DNA from: Anaerolinea sp.
GTDB taxonomy: Bacteria > Chloroflexota > Anaerolineae > Anaerolineales > Anaerolineaceae
Reading direction: 5' to 3'
Length of the DNA stretch: 64,000 nucleotides
Assembly (NCBI GenBank): GCA_029975055.1
Contig: JARKPU010000013.1
Span: 822,461-886,460 of the forward strand
The translations under genes were made by a program, and so were the position numbers. Below the pieces are notes generated by a model that did no database searches, was not told the origin of the DNA, and worked only from the letters and a program-made list of their open reading frames with translations. This document shows positions 39,190-46,287 of this stretch, piece by piece. Positions within the stretch are counted from its first letter, which is position 1. Each line of letters begins with the position of its first letter.

Positions 39190-40005
39190 ATGAGCGGCAT
39201 GCTGGTCTTCTTGAAACTGGGCGGGTCCTTGATCACCGATAAAGATACGCCCAACACAGCCCGGCACGATGTGATACAACGCCTGGCCGACGAACTGGCC
39301 TCCGCGCTTCAAGCCAGCCCGGGGCTGCGCATCCTGCTCGGCCACGGGTCGGGGTCCTTTGGGCATGTGGCGGCGCGGAAGCATGGCACCCGGCAGGGAG
39401 TGCACAGCCCGGAAGGCTGGCATGGGTTTGTCGATGTCTGGCGCGCCGCCCGCGCTTTGAACCAGATCGTCCTGGACGCACTCGCCCGGGCCGGCCTGCC
39501 GGCCATTGCCTTCCCCCCATCTGCGTTCATCCCGGCCAGGGGCGGGAAGGCCGCCCCCGTGGAGGTTCCAGCGCTGGTCGCGGCGCTCGAACACGGCCTG
39601 GTCCCCGTCGTCCAGGGTGACGTGGCCTTTGATGCGCTCCTTGGCGGAACCATCCTCTCCACCGAAGAGGTCTTCGCCGGGCTGGCGCGGCTGCTGAGGC
39701 CGAAACGTATCCTCCTGGCCGGTTCGGAAGCCGGGGTCTGGGCAGACTACCCCGCCTGCACGCGCCTCGCAACGCTCATCACACCGGACGATGTGAAAGG
39801 ACTCAACCCTGCCCTGACCGGCTCGGCCAGCGTGGATGTCACCGGCGGAATGCGCGAGAAAGTAACCCTGATGGCGCAACTGGTGCAGGCGTTCCCCGGC
39901 CTGGAAGTGGATATCTTCTCCGGGCTGCAGCCGGGCAGCCTGTTCCAGGAGCTGATCGGCGAGAATTGCGGCACGCGGATAAAGCTGAAGGACAATCAGG
40001 AGTGA
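39190..40005 (+). CDS. ipk: Isopentenyl phosphate kinase
   Basis: A 271-residue amino-acid-kinase-fold enzyme that converts isopentenyl phosphate to isopentenyl diphosphate. The N-terminal LKLGGSLITDK, the GHGSGSFGH segment with the family-defining histidine at residue 59, and VTGGMREKV near the C-terminus fit isopentenyl phosphate kinase rather than acetylglutamate or uridylate kinases. Together with mevalonate kinase it implies the branch in which phosphomevalonate is decarboxylated before the second phosphorylation. A second start (Met4) is possible. The dGTPase-like gene follows after 3 bases. Confidence 0.92.
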   Translation: MSGMLVFLKLGGSLITDKDTPNTARHDVIQRLADELASALQASPGLRILLGHGSGSFGHVAARKHGTRQGVHSPEGWHGFVDVWRAARALNQIVLDALARAGLPAIAFPPSAFIPARGGKAAPVEVPALVAALEHGLVPVVQGDVAFDALLGGTILSTEEVFAGLARLLRPKRILLAGSEAGVWADYPACTRLATLITPDDVKGLNPALTGSASVDVTGGMREKVTLMAQLVQAFPGLEVDIFSGLQPGSLFQELIGENCGTRIKLKDNQE

Positions 40006-40008
40006 AGC

Positions 40009-41160
40009 ATGATCTACACCCGTGAACGCCTAGAGGAAATGGAGAGCCAGAACCTGGCGGTCTATGCATCGCGGAGCAAGAACAGCCGCGGGCGAAAGTA
40101 CCCCGAAGACGAGCCTGCCTACCGCACCTGTTTTCAACGCGACCGCGACCGCATTCTGCACACCACGGCTTTCCGCCGCCTGGAGTATAAAACCCAGGTC
40201 TTTATCAATTACGAGGGCGATTACTACCGCACCCGCCTGACGCACACCCTCGAGGTCGCGCAGATCGGCCGCTCGATCGCCGTGGCCCTGGGCGCGAATG
40301 AGATCCTGACCGAGTCGATCTGCCTGGCGCACGACCTGGGCCACCCTGCCTTCGGGCACTCCGGCGAGCAGACCCTGGCGAATTTAATGAAAGATTACGG
40401 GGGGTTCGACCATAACAAGCAATCCCTGCGCATTGTCACCGAGCTGGAACGGCGCTACCCCGAATTCCCCGGGCTCAACCTGTCGTGGGAACTGCTCGAA
40501 GGGCTGGTGAAGCACGAGACCGAATACGACGTGGCCGATGCGCGCGATTACAACCCCGAACTCCGCGGGCATATCGAGGCGCAGATCGCCAACGTGGCCG
40601 ATGAACTCACCTACACCGCCCACGACCTGGACGACGGCCTGCGCTCCGGGATGATCACCCATGAAATGCTCTCCGGCATCACACTTTGGGAAGTGGTCAT
40701 CGAAAGCGTCGGCTGGCAGCCGGGTCCGCTCGATGATATGGCCCGCCATCAGATCATCCGCCGGTTGATTGGGATGGAAGTGACCGATATTGTCCAAAAC
40801 ACCGACCAGCGCCTGCGCGAGAGCCTGGTACGCTCGGTCGAGGAGCTCCAGCGCCTGCCGTACAACGTGGTCACCTTCAGCGATGACATGCGCCGCCGCA
40901 ACCGCGAACTGAAGGATTTCCTCTACGCGCGCCTCTACCGGCATTACCGCGTCACACGCATGGCGGTCAAAGCCGAACGCATCATCCGGGATCTGTTCGA
41001 GGCCTATCAATCCGAGCCGTCCATGCTCCCGCACCATGTGCAGGCGCAGATCGCCGAGCGCGGGTTGGAGCGCACGATCTGCGACTACCTGGCCGGCATG
41101 ACCGACCGGTACGCGATCGAGGAGCACGAGAAGCTTTTTTCACCCTCCCGCCTGCCTTGA
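40009..41160 (+). CDS. dgt: dGTP triphosphohydrolase-like HD protein
   Basis: A 383-residue deoxynucleotide triphosphohydrolase of the dGTPase-like family. It has the N-terminal YASRSKNSRGRKYPEDE, the FQRDRDRILHTTAFRRLEYKTQVF signature, the histidine in RLTHTLEVAQ, the HD pair in CLAHDLGHPAFGH and the later aspartate in YTAHDLDD. Such enzymes split dNTPs to nucleoside and triphosphate and control dNTP pools. GGAG lies 6 bases before the ATG. It ends the ubiA-mvk-ipk-dgt run and is followed by a short hairpin. It has no obvious pathway link to the isoprenoid genes. Confidence 0.92.
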   Translation: MIYTRERLEEMESQNLAVYASRSKNSRGRKYPEDEPAYRTCFQRDRDRILHTTAFRRLEYKTQVFINYEGDYYRTRLTHTLEVAQIGRSIAVALGANEILTESICLAHDLGHPAFGHSGEQTLANLMKDYGGFDHNKQSLRIVTELERRYPEFPGLNLSWELLEGLVKHETEYDVADARDYNPELRGHIEAQIANVADELTYTAHDLDDGLRSGMITHEMLSGITLWEVVIESVGWQPGPLDDMARHQIIRRLIGMEVTDIVQNTDQRLRESLVRSVEELQRLPYNVVTFSDDMRRRNRELKDFLYARLYRHYRVTRMAVKAERIIRDLFEAYQSEPSMLPHHVQAQIAERGLERTICDYLAGMTDRYAIEEHEKLFSPSRLP

Positions 41161-41175
41161 GGCGGTGAATCCGCC
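41161..41175 (+). terminator. Short hairpin after the dGTPase-like gene
   Basis: GGCGG and CCGCC around a 5-base loop directly follow the stop codon, then GTTTA. The T-run is poor, so termination here is uncertain. Beyond it, 41176-41400 shows no gene, tRNA or clear repeat. Confidence 0.35.
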
Positions 41176-41412
41176 GTTTACCGCGCGCCCAGGGACGCCA
41201 GGTGCACCCTTGGGGCTTTATACGTTCCCTTTTGCATGACCGATTGACGGCTGGCCAGGCGGCTTCATCCCTCAAGCGCACCGCTCCCACACCGCGCTTT
41301 CGATTCCACGCAAGCGTGCCCGAAATCTACGCAGCAAACAGGGCCTGCCGGAAGGTCTCCAGGCGGTGAATTCGTTTCTGCAACAGCTGTTTAAAATTCC
41401 TCAAGCCGATAT

Positions 41413-41445
41413 TAAATAATTAAAATGACCTATTGACATTATTTA
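41413..41445. promoter_or_regulatory. Inverted repeat overlapping the exporter promoter (possible operator)
   Basis: TAAATAAT (41413-41420) and ATTATTTA (41438-41445) are perfect 8-bp arms 17 bases apart, spanning the -35 box of the exporter promoter. The placement suits a repressor site, but the AT-rich sequence makes chance symmetry possible. Confidence 0.35.
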
Positions 41446-41460
41446 TTTGCTTTATATAAT
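41433..41460 (+). promoter_or_regulatory. Consensus sigma70 promoter of the ABC exporter operon
   Basis: TTGACA (41433-41438) and TATAAT (41455-41460), both perfect, are 16 bases apart. The ABC ATPase gene starts at 41526 behind AAGGAG (41514-41519), leaving a leader of about 58 bases. This is the strongest promoter visible in the window and sits in an AT-rich patch. Confidence 0.85.
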
Positions 41461-41525
41461 AGTTAAAGATTCGGCAAGCTTTATTTAGAACTCTTAAAGG
41501 CCGGACGATCTATAAGGAGCCTGTT

Positions 41526-42566
41526 ATGTCTGAGTACGCAATTGAAGCTGAACACCTGGTCAAGAAATTTCCCCGGAAAGCACCCGCTGAGGAACAGAAT
41601 GGGCGGAAGAAAGTGAAATTCACCTGGCCGTTCAAGCGCACCCCCGCTTCTTTCTTTACCGCTGTAGATGACGTCAACCTGCAGATCGAGCGTGGAGAGA
41701 TCTTCGGCCTGCTTGGGCCCAACGGAGCAGGCAAATCCACCACCATCCGCATGCTGTGCACGCTGCTCGAACCAACCAGCGGCACAGCCCGTGTGAACGG
41801 CTATGACACGGTCAGAGAGCCCGCCCTGGTGCGCCAGAGCCTCGGCACCGTGCTGGCCGGCGAACGCAGCATCTATTGGAAGCTGACCGGGCGTGAAAAC
41901 CTGGAATACTTCGCCGCGCTCTACCATATCCCGCCGGACGTGGCCCGAAAGCGCATCAACGAACTCCTCGAGCGCATGGAGCTGACTGCCCGCGCCAATG
42001 AGCTCGTTGAGAAATACTCCACCGGCATGCGCCAGCGCATCGTCCTCAGCCGGGCACTGCTCGCCCGCCCGCCCATCCTGCTCTTCGATGAACCCACCCT
42101 CGGCCTCGACCCTCAAGCCGCACGCCGCACGCGCGAAATCGTGCTTGAACTCAAAAAGGAAGGCCACACCATTTTGCTCACCACGCATTACATGGAAGAG
42201 GCCGACCAGCTTTCCGACCGGATCGGGATCATCGACCAGGGGAAGATCATCGCCCTCGACACCCCCGCCTCGCTGAAACGGCGCATCAACCAGCAGGAAG
42301 TGATCAAAATGGAAGTCTCCGGCTGGAAGCCCGAGATGGCCGAGCGCGTGCAATCCATCCAAGGCGTCAGCAACCTGGTCACCCGCTATTTGGGCGTCGA
42401 TTCGACCTGGGAGCTGAACCTGCATACCGAAAACTCGCGCGCCATCCTGCCGCGCGTCATCGAGCAGGTGAATTACAACGGCACCCACCTGGTCAACATG
42501 AACATCCTCGAACCCACCCTCGAAGACGTGTTCATCAACCTGACGGGCAAAGCCCTGCGCGACTGA
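41526..42566 (+). CDS. ABC-2 type exporter, ATP-binding protein
   Basis: A 346-residue DrrA/CcmA-like ATPase. Walker A is LGPNGAGKST (63-72), the signature is STGMRQRIVLSRALL, Walker B is ILLFDEPTLGLD and the switch region is TTHYMEEADQL. A Lys-rich insertion lies between the first strand and the Walker A region (about residues 17-42, RKAPAEEQNGRKKVKF). The C-terminal 100 residues form the DUF4162-type extension common in drug and polysaccharide exporters of this class. It is the first gene of a three-gene operon with two permeases and energises export of an unknown substrate. Confidence 0.92.
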   Translation: MSEYAIEAEHLVKKFPRKAPAEEQNGRKKVKFTWPFKRTPASFFTAVDDVNLQIERGEIFGLLGPNGAGKSTTIRMLCTLLEPTSGTARVNGYDTVREPALVRQSLGTVLAGERSIYWKLTGRENLEYFAALYHIPPDVARKRINELLERMELTARANELVEKYSTGMRQRIVLSRALLARPPILLFDEPTLGLDPQAARRTREIVLELKKEGHTILLTTHYMEEADQLSDRIGIIDQGKIIALDTPASLKRRINQQEVIKMEVSGWKPEMAERVQSIQGVSNLVTRYLGVDSTWELNLHTENSRAILPRVIEQVNYNGTHLVNMNILEPTLEDVFINLTGKALRD

Positions 42567-42575
42567 GGAGGCAGC

Positions 42576-43463
42576 ATGCAATCCACACTCACCAACGAGG
42601 GCCTGGTCGCTGCCAGGTCCCTCAGCCGCACCAGCCTGCTTGCCCATCTGCGCGCCTTTTGGGCCGTCACCTGGCGGGAGTGGTATCACTTTGTGCGTTA
42701 CCCCACCTGGGTCATCGCCTTCGTCATCTGGCCGATCCTGTTCCCCGCCATGTATATCATGGGCGCGTTCTCGCTCGCCGGGCCGCAAGGCACGGGGATC
42801 ACCCGCTTCACCGAAGTGACCGGCACGGCCAACTACCTCGGGTATATCGTCGTCGGGACGACGGTGTGGATGTGGGCCAACACCATGCTGTGGAACACCG
42901 GCCTTGTTCTGCGTGAAGAGCGCATGCGCGGCACGCTCGAATCGAACTGGATGTCGCCCACCTCACGCTTTTTCTTCGTGCTGGGGGCCGGGCCGGTGCA
43001 CGCTGCCACGATGCTGATGTTTGTGTTCGCCACCGTGGTCGAATTCCGGCTCTTCTTCGGCACCCAATTCAACGCCAACCTGGGCACGCTGTTGGTGGTG
43101 GCTCTATGCTCCATGCCCGCGCTCTACGGCTTGGGGTTCAGCTTCGCCAGCCTGGTGATCACCGCCCGCGAGGCAAATACCTTCGTCTTCCTCATCCGCG
43201 GGCTGGTGATGATCTTCTGCGGCATCACCTACCCGCTCTCGGTCATGCCCGCCTGGATGCAATCGGTCTCCACCTGGCTGCCGCCCACCATCATCATCCG
43301 CGCCGCGCGGGCCGCGGCCTTGAATAACGCCCCTCTCTCTTCGCTCACCTCAGACCTGACCCTGCTGCTCATCCACGGCGCGGTCTGGCTCTCGCTGGGG
43401 TATATCTTATTCACGCTCATCGAGCGCAGCGCCCGCCGAAAAGGCTCGCTGGGCAGTTATTAG
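42576..43463 (+). CDS. ABC-2 type exporter permease, first subunit
   Basis: A 295-residue ABC-2 membrane protein. A cytoplasmic N-terminus of about 40 residues leads into six hydrophobic helices, with VITAREANTFVFLIRGLVMIFCGITYPLSVMPAWMQ as the recognisable ABC-2 membrane region and a basic C-terminus (RSARRKGSLGSY). It starts 9 bases after the ATPase gene behind GAGGAGG. The similar C-terminus of the next protein (RHVRRKGTVGQY) shows the two permeases are paralogous and probably form a heterodimer. Confidence 0.88.
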   Translation: MQSTLTNEGLVAARSLSRTSLLAHLRAFWAVTWREWYHFVRYPTWVIAFVIWPILFPAMYIMGAFSLAGPQGTGITRFTEVTGTANYLGYIVVGTTVWMWANTMLWNTGLVLREERMRGTLESNWMSPTSRFFFVLGAGPVHAATMLMFVFATVVEFRLFFGTQFNANLGTLLVVALCSMPALYGLGFSFASLVITAREANTFVFLIRGLVMIFCGITYPLSVMPAWMQSVSTWLPPTIIIRAARAAALNNAPLSSLTSDLTLLLIHGAVWLSLGYILFTLIERSARRKGSLGSY

Positions 43464-43473
43464 GAGGACACGC

Positions 43474-44331
43474 ATGGTTCACCAAGATTCAAGCCTGGCC
43501 CGCCCGAGCATCCGCTCTCACCTGCGCGCCCTCTGGTTCATCACCGTCAACAACTGGAAGCATCACTGGCGTTACCCGCTGAATGCCGTTTCGGAGGTCT
43601 TGCAGCCGCTTGTCTGGCTGGCGCCCGTGTACTTCATGGGGCAGGCGTTCAGCGTCAACGGCAAAGCCGAGGGGTTCGCCGGATATGCCGGCACAAGCGA
43701 TTACATGTCCTTCATCATCCTCGGCACGGCGCTCTCGAACTTCATCATGGCGGTGTTCTGGGGCATGGGCTTTTCTCTCAAATGGGATATGGACGGCGGC
43801 GTGCTCGAAGCGAACTGGCTGGCCCCGCTGCCCCGCCCGCTGCTCTTGATGGGAAAAACCTTCTCCAGCGTGGCGACCACGCTCATCACCTCGCTGGTCA
43901 TGCTCGGCATCGCTGCCTCCATTTGGGGCTTCCACCCCACCGGCAACGTGCTGGCCGCAGTGTTGACGGTGGTGCCCCTGCTCATCGGCCTGTATGGTTT
44001 CGGCTTCGCCTTCGCTGCGCTGGTGCTGCTGCTGCGTGAAGCCAACACCCTGGTCGATACCGGCAGCTTCGTCGTGCAGCTTTTGGCGGGCGCCAATTTC
44101 CCGGTCAACGTGCTGCCCAAGTGGCTGCTGCCGCTCTCGCTGGCGCTGCCGCTCACCTACGGCTTCGATGCCGTGCGCGGCTGGCTGCTCAAGACGAAAA
44201 CCCTGCTGCCTCTTCAGACTGAAATCGTCATCCTGGTCGTGTTCATGTTCTTGATGATCTTCCTGGGGCTGCGCGCGTTCAATGCGCTCGAACGCCACGT
44301 GCGCCGCAAAGGCACCGTCGGTCAATATTAA
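43474..44331 (+). CDS. ABC-2 type exporter permease, second subunit
   Basis: A 285-residue ABC-2 permease paralogous to the preceding one, with six helices, LLREANTLVDTGSFVVQLLAGANFPV as the counterpart of the conserved membrane region and the C-terminal RHVRRKGTVGQY. TAGGAGGAC lies before the ATG, 10 bases past the previous stop. With the ATPase it would make a complete exporter; drug, lipid or glycan substrates are all possible, and the sequence does not decide. Confidence 0.88.
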   Translation: MVHQDSSLARPSIRSHLRALWFITVNNWKHHWRYPLNAVSEVLQPLVWLAPVYFMGQAFSVNGKAEGFAGYAGTSDYMSFIILGTALSNFIMAVFWGMGFSLKWDMDGGVLEANWLAPLPRPLLLMGKTFSSVATTLITSLVMLGIAASIWGFHPTGNVLAAVLTVVPLLIGLYGFGFAFAALVLLLREANTLVDTGSFVVQLLAGANFPVNVLPKWLLPLSLALPLTYGFDAVRGWLLKTKTLLPLQTEIVILVVFMFLMIFLGLRAFNALERHVRRKGTVGQY

Positions 44332-44362
44332 ACCACCTCTGCTCTCTCAGCGAGCAGCCTCA

Positions 44363-44399
44363 CGGGATCCTTGCACAGGCTTTGAGCGCAAGGATCCCG
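44363..44399 (+). terminator. Hairpin terminator after the exporter operon
   Basis: A perfect 12-bp stem (CGGGATCCTTGC at 44363-44374, GCAAGGATCCCG at 44388-44399) with a 13-base loop, followed by GTTGATTT. The T-tract is weak but the stem is strong and lies 32 bases past the stop codon. The remaining gap to greA (44400-44520) has a -10-like TAAAAT at 44475-44480 without a clear -35. Confidence 0.6.
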
Positions 44400-44520
44400 G
44401 TTGATTTCCGCCTAAGCTTGAATTTCTAGTTCTGAGGGATATGGAACGCTATCGCCCTTTGATCACTTTAACGGTAAAATATGGGCCAGTGTTCATCTCT
44501 CTTACAGGAAAGTAAAGCGT

Positions 44521-44988
44521 ATGGCAGACGTTCATTACCTGACGGCAGAAGGATTGGAAAAGCTGAAAGCCGAGTTGGATCAACTCAAAGGCCCGGCGCG
44601 CGAAGAGCTGGCCAAACGCCTGCGCTTCGCCATCCAGCAAGGCGACCTTTCGGAGAACGCCGATTACATCCAGGCCAAGGAAGAACAGGGTTTTCTCGAA
44701 GGCCGCATCCAGGAACTGACCGCCATCCTGAACAATTACCAGTTGATCGATGAGAACGCCGGCGCTCGAGATACCGTCCAGATCGGCGCGCGTATCACCA
44801 TTCAGGAAGACAGCTACGAACCCGAAACGTACCACATCGTTGGCCCGCGCGAAGCCAACCCCGTGGCCAACCGCATCTCGCATGAATCGCCGATTGGCCG
44901 CGCCATGCTTGGCAAGCGCATCGGTGATATCGTCACCGCCGATACGCCAAACGGGTCGATCACGTTCAAGATCATCGCCATCGAGTAA
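44521..44988 (+). CDS. greA: Transcription elongation factor GreA
   Basis: A 155-residue GreA that stimulates RNA cleavage by backtracked RNA polymerase. The N-terminal coiled coil (LTAEGLEKLKAELDQLKG to about residue 75) carries acidic residues of the tip (GDLSENADYIQAKEEQ), and the C-terminal domain ends with the usual GKRIGDIVTADTPNGSITFKI. Length is standard. AGGAAAG precedes the ATG. It is a single-gene unit between two hairpins. Confidence 0.96.
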   Translation: MADVHYLTAEGLEKLKAELDQLKGPAREELAKRLRFAIQQGDLSENADYIQAKEEQGFLEGRIQELTAILNNYQLIDENAGARDTVQIGARITIQEDSYEPETYHIVGPREANPVANRISHESPIGRAMLGKRIGDIVTADTPNGSITFKIIAIE

Positions 44989-45003
44989 TTCCGGCTCTTA
45001 AAC

Positions 45004-45036
45004 TCAAAAAAGGATGCGCAAGGCATCCTTTTTTGA
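45004..45036. terminator. Bidirectional terminator between greA and the converging membrane-protein gene
   Basis: TCAAAAAAGGATGC (45004-45017) pairs with GCATCCTTTTTTGA (45023-45036) around GCAAG, a 14-bp stem whose A and T tracts make it functional on both strands. It serves greA on the plus strand and the gene ending at 45054 on the minus strand. Confidence 0.93.
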
Positions 45037-45053
45037 ATCTTTTACTTCGTCCT

Positions 45054-46106
45054 CTAGGCAGCCTGTTTGGGCCAGACCGCCAGTTCGAGCGTCATCTGCT
45101 CGAAGTAGCTGTTCGCCGGAAGCGCGCCGGAACCGTAAGACATCGAAACCACGCGCGCTTCGAGGGTCAATGTGGCGGTTTCGAGCGAGATGCGCTTGCC
45201 CGGCTCGGCCAGCAACGGCTCGCCCTTGGAGGCCAGGCGTTGAGAGATCACCGGGTCATTGAAGGCATGCGCGCTCATCACTACCTTCGTCACCGTCTGG
45301 ATATCGTTCTTATCGAACAGCCAGACTTCAAAGGCAGTCACCTTCTTGGGGTCGCCCACGCCGATCGTCTCAGAGATGCCCACGCCGCACTCGCCCAGGA
45401 ATTCACCCGTCGGCGAGTCGATGGAGAAGGAGTCATCATAGAGGTCGTTGCCGAGCGTGTAGGTGGAAAGGTACTGCACCACGGGCGCATCGGGGGCGGC
45501 CTCGGCATAAGACGGGGCGGCAGCCGACCGGGCGCTGCGCGGAATGGTCGCACCGGCAGTCGTCGAGCTCGCGCCTTTGCGGTTGCGGAACACGAACAGG
45601 TAAACCAACACACCCGCGATCACCAGCGTCAGGATGCATAGCAGCACCAGAATGGTCGTCAGATTGCTGCGCGGGGCCGCCGCTTCGGGCGTGGTGACAG
45701 GCTGGCTGGTCGGCGCCACGGCTCCTCCTTGCGGAGTTTCGGCCGGGAGGGTGGCCGCCGGAGCGCCAACCTCGCCGTACAGCAGCTTGTCGAATTCGCC
45801 GATCACCGCCGGATCCTGGCTACCGTTGTCCTTTTTGATCGCTTCAAGGGCTGGGGCTGCTTTATCGCCCAGTTCCATCAGGCGCTGCTTGGCCAGCTCG
45901 GGGTTAGGGTTCCGCGCATAGGAATCGATTGCCATGCGCAGGTAATCTTCTTGCAAATCGGCCCGCAGTTCACGAGCAGAGGCATCGGTCCACTTCACAG
46001 GCCACAGCCCCCAACCCAGCACCACCAGCCCAAAAACAACCCCAACCACAAAGGCTATCCCCGCCAGGACCCAAGGCCGGTTGAGTTGATCGCGCAAGTT
46101 GTTCAT
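45054..46106 (-). CDS. Two-TM protein of unknown function
   Basis: A 350-residue protein I do not recognise as a named family. The start at 46106 is chosen because AGGAG lies 7 bases before it and the hydrophobic segment WVLAGIAFVVGVVFGLVVLG then sits at 12-31. Residues about 35-100 form a helical region with ELRADLQEDYLRMAIDSY, followed by an Ala/Pro/Thr-rich linker and a second membrane helix (TILVLLCILTLVIAGVLVYLF, about 155-176). Residues 205-350 look like a compact beta-rich domain with SIDSPTGEFLGECGVGISE and LETATLTLEARVVSMSYG. One end is likely cytoplasmic and the segment between the helices extracytoplasmic. It is transcribed after topA but separated by a gap with an inverted repeat. 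Confidence 0.7.
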   Translation of the reverse strand: MNNLRDQLNRPWVLAGIAFVVGVVFGLVVLGWGLWPVKWTDASARELRADLQEDYLRMAIDSYARNPNPELAKQRLMELGDKAAPALEAIKKDNGSQDPAVIGEFDKLLYGEVGAPAATLPAETPQGGAVAPTSQPVTTPEAAAPRSNLTTILVLLCILTLVIAGVLVYLFVFRNRKGASSTTAGATIPRSARSAAAPSYAEAAPDAPVVQYLSTYTLGNDLYDDSFSIDSPTGEFLGECGVGISETIGVGDPKKVTAFEVWLFDKNDIQTVTKVVMSAHAFNDPVISQRLASKGEPLLAEPGKRISLETATLTLEARVVSMSYGSGALPANSYFEQMTLELAVWPKQAA

Positions 46107-46203
46107 GATTCCGCTCCTGTTTGCTTTATAAACGTTCACCGATGGGCAGTGCTCTCATCGCCACTTTCGGCCAGGCCAGGGTTTCCCGCATGTGCCTGAA
46201 CAG

Positions 46204-46233
46204 TTAACCTAAATATTAATTATTTTAGGTCAA
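46204..46233. promoter_or_regulatory. 30-bp inverted repeat, candidate operator
   Basis: TTAACCTAAA (46204-46213) and TTTAGGTCAA (46224-46233) are inverted copies with nine of ten positions matching and a 10-base AT-rich spacer. It lies about 100 bases upstream of the two-TM protein gene; on the minus strand one arm contains TTGACC, a good -35, although no matching -10 follows. It does not have a T-run, so it is not a terminator. The rest of this 181-bp gap holds a TATAAA on the minus strand at 46125-46130. Confidence 0.45.
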
Positions 46234-46287
46234 AGTTTCGATTAAAGCAACTCTCCACAGGCTAGCAAAGATGCAAGGAATATGCCA

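Noticed and set aside
41176..41400. tRNA or small RNA in the gap after the dGTPase-like gene
   Set aside because: No cloverleaf or T-loop (GTTCRA) with matching stems and no terminator-like end; nothing supportable.
41481..42788. 435-codon minus-strand open frame across the ABC ATPase
   Set aside because: It overlaps the consensus promoter and a conserved ATPase on the other strand, with no coding motif of its own.
44481..44753. Reading frame starting at ATG 44481 directly after a TAAAAT
   Set aside because: It is in another frame and overlaps greA, whose own ATG has a ribosome binding site; the product has no family resemblance.
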